Assembly (NCBI RefSeq): GCF_008728635.1
Contig: NZ_CP044285.1
Location: 930,001 to 994,000, forward strand
DNA: 64,000 nt
Origin: Hymenobacter baengnokdamensis
GTDB taxonomy: Bacteria > Bacteroidota > Bacteroidia > Cytophagales > Hymenobacteraceae
Reading direction: 5' to 3'
Shown here: positions 51,597 to 58,587 of the stretch, one piece after another
Layout: the number at the start of each line of letters is the position of its first letter
Position numbering within the stretch: position 1 is the stretch's first letter
The notes under the pieces: generated by a model
Databases searched by the model: none
Seen by the model: the letters and a program-made list of their open reading frames with translations, nothing else
What the model was told of the DNA's origin: nothing
Translations under genes and position numbers: made by a program

Positions 51597-51670
51597 CGTG
51601 GACGCTGCGCGTCCGCGCGTCAGAGCGTTGTTCAATACTACCATGCGCGGACTCACAGCGTCCGCGCTAC
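51593..51670. repeat. Imperfect 28-bp inverted repeat between convergent genes
   Basis: Left arm 51593-51620 (GTAGCGTGGACGCTG...) and right arm 51643-51670 (complement GTAGCGCGGACGCTG...) match at 24 of 28 bases. The arms contain or touch the stop codons of both flanking genes (TAG in GTAGCG). It looks like a REP unit of a third family. Confidence 0.75.
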
Positions 51671-52584
51671 TATGCCTTCTCATTGCGAGCCACCACAAAC
51701 ATTCTGTCCCCAAACCGGCCCGTCAGCTTATTGAGCCAGTAGGTGGGGTACTGGGTGCCGAGCTTGGCGGCCTGCTCTAGCAAGTTGCCGCCCAGTCGGA
51801 TATTGGCCGGGGCTTTCACGGGGTTTTGCAAATCGACCACCGAAAACCCATTCTTCGCCAGCATCTTGCGGATGGTGGCGGGGGTAAACTCGTAGAGATG
51901 GTAGGGCGGAATATCCATGCGGCGCTGGCGGCCCAGCGCCTTATAGGCCGCAAAGCCCAGGCGCATGCTCGGCAGGTTGGTCACGCTAGGCAAGGCCAGC
52001 ACCAGCAGCCCGCCGGGCTCCAGGATGCGGCCAAACTTGCGGATGGCCGCCGCCGGCGACAGCAAGTGCTCGAGCACGTCGCCGAGGTAGGCGAGGTCGA
52101 ACTGGTTTTCGTGGAAGTCCTCGGTGGTTTCGATGTTGCCGGTTACCACGGGCAGGCCCAGCTCCCGGCGCGCATACTCAGCGGCGTGGGCCGATATTTC
52201 GAGGCCGTGGGTTTCCCAGCCCAGGCTTTGCAGGCTTTTAAGCGTGTAGCCGGGGCCGCAGCCCACATCCAGGTACCGAAAGCGCCGGCCCGGATAGTGC
52301 TGCTGCATGTAGCGCGTGAACTTATCTTCCTGCACCTTGCTCAAGTCCAGGGTTTTACCTTCTTCGATAAAGGTTTTTTCTTTCTCGGTGCGGTCGTAGT
52401 TGGGGCGGTCCGTGAAATATTCCTTGCCATACAGCGTTGAGAGCTGCGCGGGCGTGGGCTGCGGGTCGAGAAAAGCCAGGTCGCAGTTGGTGCAGCGGGT
52501 GCCTTGCAGGCGCTGGCCATCAAAAAGATAATAGAAGGGGAGGGGCTCGAAGCTGGTAGCTCCGCACAGGTCGCAGTGGCGCAT
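51670..52584 (-). CDS. Class I SAM-dependent methyltransferase with N-terminal zinc-binding motif
   Basis: A 304-residue methyltransferase. The first 40 residues carry two CxxC pairs (HCDLCGATSF and GTRCTNCDLAF), probably binding zinc, as in sugar- and lipid-modifying C-methyltransferase-like proteins. The SAM site is YLDVGCGPGYTLKSLQSLGW near residue 105, followed by LGDVLEHLLSP and LEPGGLLVLALPSV. The substrate is unknown. The ATG at 52584 begins directly before the zinc motif. It diverges from ypdA across a region with nested palindromes. Confidence 0.85.
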   Translation of the reverse strand: MRHCDLCGATSFEPLPFYYLFDGQRLQGTRCTNCDLAFLDPQPTPAQLSTLYGKEYFTDRPNYDRTEKEKTFIEEGKTLDLSKVQEDKFTRYMQQHYPGRRFRYLDVGCGPGYTLKSLQSLGWETHGLEISAHAAEYARRELGLPVVTGNIETTEDFHENQFDLAYLGDVLEHLLSPAAAIRKFGRILEPGGLLVLALPSVTNLPSMRLGFAAYKALGRQRRMDIPPYHLYEFTPATIRKMLAKNGFSVVDLQNPVKAPANIRLGGNLLEQAAKLGTQYPTYWLNKLTGRFGDRMFVVARNEKA

Positions 52585-52729
52585 AAGCTGGGCCGGCGCG
52601 CCAACTTTAGCGGCCGCGTCGAAACCGCACTGCCCGTCCGATTGTCGTACAAGCCAGCGCGTAGGACAAAGTTCGCTTTGCCAGGCCAAAATCTGTTGGC
52701 CCGGCTGGATGTGGCAAGGCTTAAATTTA

Positions 52730-52770
52730 TTAAATATAGTAAAAATACTATGTGCTCAAAGCGCATAGTA
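52730..52770. promoter_or_regulatory. Candidate regulatory motif upstream of ypdA, with overlapping palindromes
   Basis: 52730-52751 is identical at 21 of 22 bases to 37264-37285 before ytxJ. Here ATAGTA-AAAA-TACTAT (52736-52751) is a perfect inverted repeat and its right half is reused in a second hairpin, TACTATGTGCT (52746-52756) with AGCGCATAGTA (52760-52770). It lies 108 bases before the ypdA ATG. Confidence 0.55.
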
Positions 52771-52859
52771 AGCTTGCTTTCCTAACTTGTTAGTAGCTGA
52801 TTGCCAATTAAAATGCCGTACATGTCCGCGCCACGTTTTTTACCAAGCAACTATTCTTC

Positions 52860-53858
52860 ATGCCTGCTGCCAAACTAGACGTTGTTGTAATCGGGGCCGG
52901 CCCCGTGGGGCTGGCCTGCGCCATCGAAATTCAGCGGCGGGGCCTCTCGGTGGCTACGGTCGATAAGGGCGCGCTTGTCAACTCACTGGTGGGCTACCCC
53001 ACCCAAATGGAGTTTTTTTCGACGCCCGAGCTGCTCGAAATCGGTGGTCATCCTTTCCCGATGGCTTCCTACAAGCCCCACCGCGAAGATGCCCTCGACT
53101 ACTACCAGCGCGTAGCCACGGCTGAAAAGCTGGATTTGCGACTATATGAAAAAGTAACTGCTTTGCGGGGGCAGGCCGGCGATTTTAGCGTCGAAACCGA
53201 CAAAGGCGAGCTGGCGACGCGTGCCGTAGTCGTGGCCACCGGCTTCTTCGACGTGCCCAACTATATGGGGGTTCCGGGGGAAGAGCTGCCGCACGTAAAT
53301 CACTACTATAAAGAGCCTTATGCCCACGCCGGGCGCGAGGTAGTAGTTGTCGGGGCCAAAAACTCCTCGGCCAAAGCCGCGCTGGCGCTCACCCGCGCCG
53401 GGGCCCGCGTTACGCTGGTGGTGCGGGGCGCCGCCGTGGCCGATACCGTGAAATACTGGATTCGCCCCGACCTCATCAACCGCATTGCCGAAGGCCGCAT
53501 CACGGCGTATTTCAACACGACCATCGATGCCATCACGCCGCACTCGGTGGAGGTGACCACGCCCGACGGCCCACGCAGCATCCCGGCCGACTACGTGTAC
53601 GCCCTCACCGGCTACCGGCCCGACTACTCGCTGCTCATCGACGCGCTGGCCCTGCCGCTCGACGAAAGTGACCCGGTCAAGCCCCCGGTTTTCGACCCCG
53701 AAACCCACGAAACGGCCCGCCCTGGTGTGTTCGTGGCCGGCACGGTGTGCGGTGGGCTGGCCACCAGCCGCTGGTTTATTGAGAATGGCCGCCACCACGC
53801 GCAGCTTATTGCTAAGGCTGTGGCTGCTGATTCGGTGCGAGCGGGCTCTTTAAAATAG
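52860..53858 (+). CDS. ypdA: Bacillithiol-disulfide reductase YpdA
   Basis: A 332-residue NADPH- and FAD-dependent oxidoreductase that reduces oxidised bacillithiol. The FAD motif VVVIGAGPVGLACAIE is at 8-23, the family-specific VGYPTQMEFFSTPELLEIGG near 43-62, the NADPH motif VVVVGAKNSSAKAALAL near 161-177, and GVFVAGTVCGGLATSRWFIENGR at the end. The protein lacks a CxxC redox pair, as expected for YpdA. The upstream motif is shared with ytxJ. Confidence 0.95.
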   Translation: MPAAKLDVVVIGAGPVGLACAIEIQRRGLSVATVDKGALVNSLVGYPTQMEFFSTPELLEIGGHPFPMASYKPHREDALDYYQRVATAEKLDLRLYEKVTALRGQAGDFSVETDKGELATRAVVVATGFFDVPNYMGVPGEELPHVNHYYKEPYAHAGREVVVVGAKNSSAKAALALTRAGARVTLVVRGAAVADTVKYWIRPDLINRIAEGRITAYFNTTIDAITPHSVEVTTPDGPRSIPADYVYALTGYRPDYSLLIDALALPLDESDPVKPPVFDPETHETARPGVFVAGTVCGGLATSRWFIENGRHHAQLIAKAVAADSVRAGSLK

Positions 53859-53908
53859 AATTAAGGCAGCTGGTGAATAAAATGAAATATTTGCTATATA
53901 AAAAAACA

Positions 53909-55072
53909 TCATTGGCAGGCAGCTGCGGCGGCTACGGCATAGGAATACCCGGCCTTAGCCCCGCGCCGAAAAAACTCGCAGCCGCTAGCCGAGTCTCCCT
54001 GCTGCTGGGCCAGGCGGCCTAACAGAAAGAGCGTGCGGCCATCCTCGGGCTGGCTTTCCAGCGCTAACTTATAGGTGGCGCGGGCCTCCGCGTAGCGAGC
54101 CAGGTGGGCCAGGGCGGCCCCTTCCGTCTGGAGATATTCGAGCGGTACGGGGCGGCCGGCGCGGGTAAGCTGGCCGCGGCCGTGGCGCAGGTCGGCCAGG
54201 GCCGGGCGGGTCTGGCGCAGGTCGAGCAGGCGGTTTTCGCCGCGGGCCAGGTAGGCTTCGGCCAGCGTCGTGTCGAGGGTCAGGGCGCGGCAATAGCTTA
54301 GCTCGGCGGCGGCGGGCTCGTGCAGGCCCGCCTCGCAACGGCCCAGCCGGTAAAGCAAGCGAGCCGCTTCGGGCGTGGCAAGGGCGTGTCCGGCATCGGC
54401 CAGCAGGGCGGCCTGGTAGTCGGCGCGGGCCGCTTGCAGGTCGTGGTTGATATCTTGCCGGAGCTGGCCGCGCAGGCGCAGCGCCTCGGCGTGGTCGTCG
54501 CGAAAGCTCAGCGCCTGGTCGAGCTGGCGTTCGGCTTCCAGCCACTGGCCTTTGGCAAAGGCGGTGCGGGCGTCGGCATAATACAGGTTGGCCTGCACGC
54601 GGTCCATCACTATCTTGGCCGAGATGCCAAATAGAAAAATAAGGCAGACAAGCCCGGCTACCAGCCAAAAATCCTGCTTATTGAAGCGCACCTGCTGGCG
54701 GGGCACCCGCTGCTGGTAGTGGCGCTCGCGGCTGCCGGCCGGTGGGCGCGTGCGCAGGGGCGGGCCCGCAGCGGGAGTGCCCGGCATCTTATATACCGAA
54801 GGGCCACTGCCCGCAGCCTGGGCGGTAGTCCGCCGCTGTTCCTCGGCCCGGCGGGTAGCCTGTTGCAGCTGGTAGTCGTACTGGGCCCGGCTGTCGGGGT
54901 CTGAAAGCACGCCATACGCCACGGCTACGGCCTTGAACTGCTCTTCGTAGTGGCGGTCGCCGCCGTGCTTATCGGGGTGCAGCTCGGTGGCCAGGCGCCG
55001 GTAGGCGCGCTTGATGTCGGCACTGGGAGCGGTAGGCGGCACGCCCAGTACCTGGTAATGATTCTGACTCAC
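53909..55072 (-). CDS. J-domain protein with transmembrane helix and TPR repeats
   Basis: A 387-residue protein. The J domain is at about 4-68 with NHYQVLGVPPTAPSADIKRA and intact HPD in ELHPDKHGG. A basic Pro-rich linker leads to one membrane helix near 140-160 (FWLVAGLVCLIFLFGISA). The rest, about 170-385, is a TPR array (YADARTAFAKGQWLEAERQL; SYCRALTLDTTLAEAYLARG; ATYKLALESQPEDGRTLFLL). With the J domain inside and TPRs outside, or both inside depending on topology, it would recruit DnaK to the membrane. A GTG at 55072 gives the J-domain start; a TTG at 55123 is an alternative. Confidence 0.85.
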   Translation of the reverse strand: MSQNHYQVLGVPPTAPSADIKRAYRRLATELHPDKHGGDRHYEEQFKAVAVAYGVLSDPDSRAQYDYQLQQATRRAEEQRRTTAQAAGSGPSVYKMPGTPAAGPPLRTRPPAGSRERHYQQRVPRQQVRFNKQDFWLVAGLVCLIFLFGISAKIVMDRVQANLYYADARTAFAKGQWLEAERQLDQALSFRDDHAEALRLRGQLRQDINHDLQAARADYQAALLADAGHALATPEAARLLYRLGRCEAGLHEPAAAELSYCRALTLDTTLAEAYLARGENRLLDLRQTRPALADLRHGRGQLTRAGRPVPLEYLQTEGAALAHLARYAEARATYKLALESQPEDGRTLFLLGRLAQQQGDSASGCEFFRRGAKAGYSYAVAAAAACQ

Positions 55073-55212
55073 GCCACAAAAAATTAAACGAAAGCCGGTC
55101 GTAAAAGGCAGCCCCGGCCCCAAGTTTTGCGTAAAGAACGCCCTGGCTGGTTAAGCTGTTGCTTTCAGCCCAGCTTATTAACCGCATTTCTCCGCTAAAC
55201 AATTCCGCCCAC

Positions 55213-55584
55213 ATGGCCTCCCTGACCGACGACAAAACGCCGCGCAACGATAGCCTCATCAGCAACCTCACCGGCTACCTGGATACCCGCATCGACCTGG
55301 TACGCCTGGAAGCCCAGGAAAAAGTGAAAAATGCCTTTGTAGGCACCGTTCACGGGGTAGCGCTCGGGCTGCTGGGTTTTCTATTCATCATATTCGGCTC
55401 CATTTACCTGGGCCTGGTGCTGAATGATGCGCTTCATAGCCCATCGGCCGGCTTTGGAATCGTAGCGGCGCTGTATCTGGTGCTGGCCATCCTGTTCTTT
55501 GTCGGGGTCGATAAAAAACTCTTCCAGGGAGTAGCCGATAAGCTGCTGAACAACACCATCTATAAATCGGATAAGCGCGCGTAG
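55213..55584 (+). CDS. Phage-holin-like (holin superfamily 3_6) small membrane protein
   Basis: A 123-residue protein with a soluble amphipathic start (LISNLTGYLDTRIDLVRLEA then QEKVKNAF) and two membrane helices (VALGLLGFLFIIFGSIYLGL and VAALYLVLAILFFVGV). The layout fits the holin-like superfamily found as chromosomal housekeeping genes, often with YtxH-like partners. No other phage gene is nearby, so a lysis role is unlikely; it probably shapes or protects the membrane. It is followed 44 bases on by an acidic protein gene. Confidence 0.75.
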   Translation: MASLTDDKTPRNDSLISNLTGYLDTRIDLVRLEAQEKVKNAFVGTVHGVALGLLGFLFIIFGSIYLGLVLNDALHSPSAGFGIVAALYLVLAILFFVGVDKKLFQGVADKLLNNTIYKSDKRA

Positions 55585-55628
55585 GCGGCGGCCCACCATT
55601 CTAGCTATCTTGCAAAACACCCCTCACC

Positions 55629-56564
55629 ATGACCGAGCCCACTAACCCGTTGTTTGAAGAAGAAAAAGATTTTCTGGAGCGCAAAAAGCTGGAATATGAG
55701 CGGGCTTTGCGCGGCGACGTAGAAGATATTAAGGAGCATACCATTCAGGCCGGCAAGCTGGCTTTGGTGGGGGCTGGCGTATTCAGCACCGTCTGGCTGT
55801 TGCGCAAGGCATTTGGAGGCAGTTCGCGTAAAAAGCATGACCATCATGACCGGTATCGCTCGGCTTATGAAGACTACGCGGGCTTCGACGGCTATGATGA
55901 GAATGACCAGGAGCTGGACGAGCTGGATAGCGATTTCCATACTTCAGCATTCAGCCGTCCTGCTGGTCAGGAATTTGCAACTGATGAGGTTGAAGGAGAC
56001 GGCTTTTACGAGCAAGGCCGCTTCAGCACCGACGACGCCAGCGAAGACGATGATAACGGCTTGAGCCACCAGGCCGATTTTCCGGCCCATTCGGCAGCGC
56101 AGCACGGCTCCGATACGGTTGACTATCACTTTGGGGAAGACCACGGCGATGAGGAAGGTCCGGCGCACTCGTATGCTTCCAGCAATTCATACCAGGCTCG
56201 CCCCTACGACGATAGCCGGCGCCTGCCGCATTCCGACAGCTTTACCGAAGGCGAGGAAACTGCTGCCGATGCTCCGCCTAAGCGCAGCCTGCTCGGCCCG
56301 ACCCTGATGGCCTTTGCCCAGAGCGAAACTGGCCGCGTTATTATGGCGCAGGCCGCTGCCGTAGCCCTGGCGCTGGTCACGAAGGCTGTGCAGGATATTA
56401 TGCCCAGGCATGAAGCGGAAACCGGCGAAAATGCCGACCTTGCAGCTTCATCGGCCACTATGGGCACTCCGCCCGCTACCTGGCCCGCTACTTCTGCTGC
56501 TCAGGATGCCGCTGCCGCCGCCCGCCACGACGACAATCTTCCCTATCGCGAACCGCTTGCTTGA
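55629..56564 (+). CDS. Acidic single-span protein of unknown function
   Basis: A 311-residue protein. The start, NPLFEEEKDFLERKKLEYER then ALRGDVEDIKEHTIQAGKLA, is a charged helix followed by one membrane-like segment (LALVGAGVFSTVWLLRKAFG). Residues 70-230 are very acidic and His/Ser/Asp-rich. A second helical part, LMAFAQSETGRVIMAQAAAVALALVTKAVQ near 240-270, may insert in the membrane. I know no named domain. It forms a unit with the holin-like gene before it and overlaps the GGGP-synthase gene after it by eight bases. A TATCTTGC sequence lies at 55606-55613. Confidence 0.6.
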   Translation: MTEPTNPLFEEEKDFLERKKLEYERALRGDVEDIKEHTIQAGKLALVGAGVFSTVWLLRKAFGGSSRKKHDHHDRYRSAYEDYAGFDGYDENDQELDELDSDFHTSAFSRPAGQEFATDEVEGDGFYEQGRFSTDDASEDDDNGLSHQADFPAHSAAQHGSDTVDYHFGEDHGDEEGPAHSYASSNSYQARPYDDSRRLPHSDSFTEGEETAADAPPKRSLLGPTLMAFAQSETGRVIMAQAAAVALALVTKAVQDIMPRHEAETGENADLAASSATMGTPPATWPATSAAQDAAAAARHDDNLPYREPLA

Positions 56565-57297
56565 TAAGCTGACCGGACTACGGCTGCGCGGGCGCAAGGC
56601 GCTGGCGGTGCTGCTCGACCCCGACGACTTCGAGCCGGCGCGTCTACAGCATCTGCTGCTGCTAACCCGGCAGCATCCCGTTGATTTTTTCCTCGTAGGG
56701 GGCAGCCTGGTGCTTACTGAGCACCAGGCTGCCCTTATTGCGTTGCTCAAAGCGGAAGCGCCGCAGGTGCCGGTGCTGCTGTTCCCGAGCCATGCCCTGC
56801 ACGTAGACCCCGCCGCCGACGGCATTCTGCTGCTTTCGCTTATCTCGGGTCGCAATCCTGATTTTTTGATTGGCCAGCACGTAGTGGCTGCGCCTCGTCT
56901 GCGGCAGAGTGGTCTGCAAATATTGCCTACGGGCTATATGCTGGTCGATAGCGGCCGGCCTACCACGGCCTCCTACATCAGTGGTACCGCGCCGCTGCCG
57001 CACGATAAGCCGGGCATCGCGGCGGCAACTGCTCTGGCCGGCGAGCAGCTGGGCCTGCGCCTCATGTACCTGGACGGTGGCAGCGGGGCGCAGCACCCGG
57101 TGTCGGCGGCCATGATTAGGGCTGTGCGCGAAGCCGTAGAGGTGCCGATTATTGTGGGTGGTGGCCTGAATACGGCCGGGAAAGTACATGCCGCCCTGGC
57201 TGCCGGGGCCGATATGGTGGTGGTCGGCAACCACATCGAGCGCGACCCAGGCTTCCTGGCCGAGGCAGTAGCCGCCACTCGCTCCGCAGACCACTGA
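56557..57297 (+). CDS. Geranylgeranylglyceryl/heptaprenylglyceryl phosphate synthase family protein
   Basis: A 246-residue TIM-barrel prenyltransferase of the GGGPS/PcrB family, which attaches a polyprenyl chain to glycerol 1-phosphate. Typical parts are KALAVLLDPDDFEP near 13, FFLVGGSLVL near 41, VPVLLFPSHALHVDPAADGILLLSLISGRNPDFLIG near 66, LRLMYLDGGSGAQHPV and PIIVGGGLNTAGKVHAALAAGADMVVVGNHIE. The start is a TTG at 56557, overlapping the upstream gene; earlier in-frame codons run antiregister through that gene and do not look family-like. The TGA stop is the end of the left arm of the 57291-57492 repeat. Confidence 0.9.
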   Translation: MLDKLTGLRLRGRKALAVLLDPDDFEPARLQHLLLLTRQHPVDFFLVGGSLVLTEHQAALIALLKAEAPQVPVLLFPSHALHVDPAADGILLLSLISGRNPDFLIGQHVVAAPRLRQSGLQILPTGYMLVDSGRPTTASYISGTAPLPHDKPGIAAATALAGEQLGLRLMYLDGGSGAQHPVSAAMIRAVREAVEVPIIVGGGLNTAGKVHAALAAGADMVVVGNHIERDPGFLAEAVAATRSADH

Positions 57298-57492
57298 TTA
57301 GCGCGGATTTTAGCGGATTCCACGGATTTTGTGGACGACACCATTTCCCTCGTTTTTGCCAGGAGTAAGCGAGTAGTTAGGTAGTTCATTTAATAAGAAA
57401 AGCCACCCAAAAGGTGGCTTTTCTGCTATGAAAATAGCGTAGCGCCGTCCACAAAATCCGTGGAATCCGCTAAAATCCGCGCTAATCAGTGG
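57291..57492. repeat. Perfect 46-bp inverted repeat enclosing a terminator
   Basis: Arms 57291-57336 and 57447-57492 are perfect complements containing CCACTGATTAGCGCGGATTT, TAGCGGATTCCACGGATTTT and GTGGAC, that is three CGGATT iterons. The stop codon of the GGGP-type gene lies in the left arm and the AraC-gene stop is three bases beyond the right arm. The terminator 57396-57424 is nested inside. Confidence 0.92.
57396..57424. terminator. Bidirectional intrinsic terminator
   Basis: A perfect 12-bp stem AGAAAAGCCACC (57396-57407) with GGTGGCTTTTCT (57413-57424) and a five-base loop, inside the 46-bp inverted repeat. Confidence 0.9.
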
Positions 57493-57494
57493 TT

Positions 57495-58421
57495 TTAGAT
57501 GTTCGTGGCGGTTTCGCGGCGGCGCATTTTGCCGGCCGGGATACCAAACATCATCTTAAAGCGGCGGCAGAAGTAAGCAGTATCCTTGTAGCCTACTTCC
57601 TTGCCAATATCGCGGATGCTTTTCTTGGTAGTACGCAATAGCGAAACTGCCCGCTCCATGCGCTGATACTCAATATAATCCTGCGGGTTGATATTGGTCA
57701 GCATCTTGAAGTACTGGCCCACGTAGTCCTCGCTCACATTGGCTACCGTCGCCAGCACCTTGTTGGATAAGTCGCCGCTCAGGTTTTCCTTGATGAAGTT
57801 AAACAAGTCAATCAGGCGCGGGTCTTTGAAGTACGTGCTGTTAGTAGCTAACTGCTCAACAAACAGGTTGTTACGCAGGATGTAGCGTACAACCTCCACC
57901 ACCAGATTCTCGGTATAGATGCCAATCAGACGCTCGCGGCCCGGCAGGTCTTGCAACGATTCCTCAATAACTTTAATGACCAGGTTGGCCAGCTTCGAGT
58001 TGCCCTTGATGATAAACGCCGGCACATCGAGCGAGGCAAAGAAGTTGACCGAGTCAAACACTTTGGCCTCGAAGGAGACAAAGCTGTGGCTTTCCTCCGC
58101 GTCGCCGATGTAGTCGAGCTTATCGTTAGAAGTAAAAAAACGGTCCTTATTCGTAATTAAATCATCATTGGAAATCACGCGGCTGGCTGCCCCCTGGCCG
58201 TAGCCGACGCGCGTTGCGCGGCCACCCGGTAAAAACAGCAATTCCCCTTCTTCTACTACCTGCTCCTCGTCGCCAAAAACCAAAGTGCCCTTATGTAGCA
58301 GAATAAGGTTATTGCCCACATCGTACGCGTTGCGGACGGTAAACGCCTGGCGCAAAACCAGGTTTTTGGCTTTAATGTAGCGTACCCCCAGTGATTCAAT
58401 TACTTTATTATAGTCTTCCAT
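57495..58421 (-). CDS. AraC family transcriptional regulator
   Basis: A 308-residue regulator. Residues 1-180 form a cupin-like sensing half (GNNLILLHKGTLVFGDEEQVVEEGELLFLP). Two AraC helix-turn-helix motifs cover about 205-300: LATVANVSEDYVGQYFKMLTNINPQDYIEYQRMERAVSLL and IRDIGKEVGYKDTAYFCRRFKMMFGIPAGKMRR. Its leader carries a perfect AAGGGGC-G-GCCCCTT palindrome (58440-58454), which could be an autoregulatory site. The inducing signal is unknown. GC content is lower than in neighbours, with more Asn and Lys. Confidence 0.93.
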   Translation of the reverse strand: MEDYNKVIESLGVRYIKAKNLVLRQAFTVRNAYDVGNNLILLHKGTLVFGDEEQVVEEGELLFLPGGRATRVGYGQGAASRVISNDDLITNKDRFFTSNDKLDYIGDAEESHSFVSFEAKVFDSVNFFASLDVPAFIIKGNSKLANLVIKVIEESLQDLPGRERLIGIYTENLVVEVVRYILRNNLFVEQLATNSTYFKDPRLIDLFNFIKENLSGDLSNKVLATVANVSEDYVGQYFKMLTNINPQDYIEYQRMERAVSLLRTTKKSIRDIGKEVGYKDTAYFCRRFKMMFGIPAGKMRRRETATNI

Positions 58422-58439
58422 TGATGTTTTTTTTATTCT

Positions 58440-58454
58440 AAGGGGCCGCCCCTT
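58440..58454. promoter_or_regulatory. Palindrome in the AraC-gene leader
   Basis: AAGGGGCCGCCCCTT is a 6-bp inverted repeat around CCG, 18 bases upstream of the AraC ATG. It may be an operator or an mRNA hairpin. Confidence 0.4.
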
Positions 58455-58528
58455 TATCGTTGCAAACGCGCCTAAAGTTACAGCTAATTACTACAATGCT
58501 TTCTAAAAAAAGTTCAGTAAAAGAAAAA

Positions 58529-58549
58529 CCCAGGCCATATTGGCCTGGG
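58529..58549 (-). terminator. Intrinsic terminator of acyl-CoA dehydrogenase
   Basis: CCCAGGCCA and TGGCCTGGG form a perfect 9-bp stem with a TAT loop. On the minus strand it is followed by TTTTTC, ending the acyl-CoA dehydrogenase transcript 39 bases after its stop. Confidence 0.9.
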
Positions 58550-58587
58550 CTTAGTGCAAATTAAAGCAATATTCCGGCTCGAGCCGG

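Noticed and set aside
52736..52751. OxyR binding site
   Set aside because: ATAG and CTAT half-sites are present, but the gap is 8 bases instead of 7 and the second tetramer half is not at the expected spacing.
55213..55584. Prophage lysis gene (holin)
   Set aside because: Only the superfamily resemblance points to phage; there is no endolysin, structural or integrase gene nearby.
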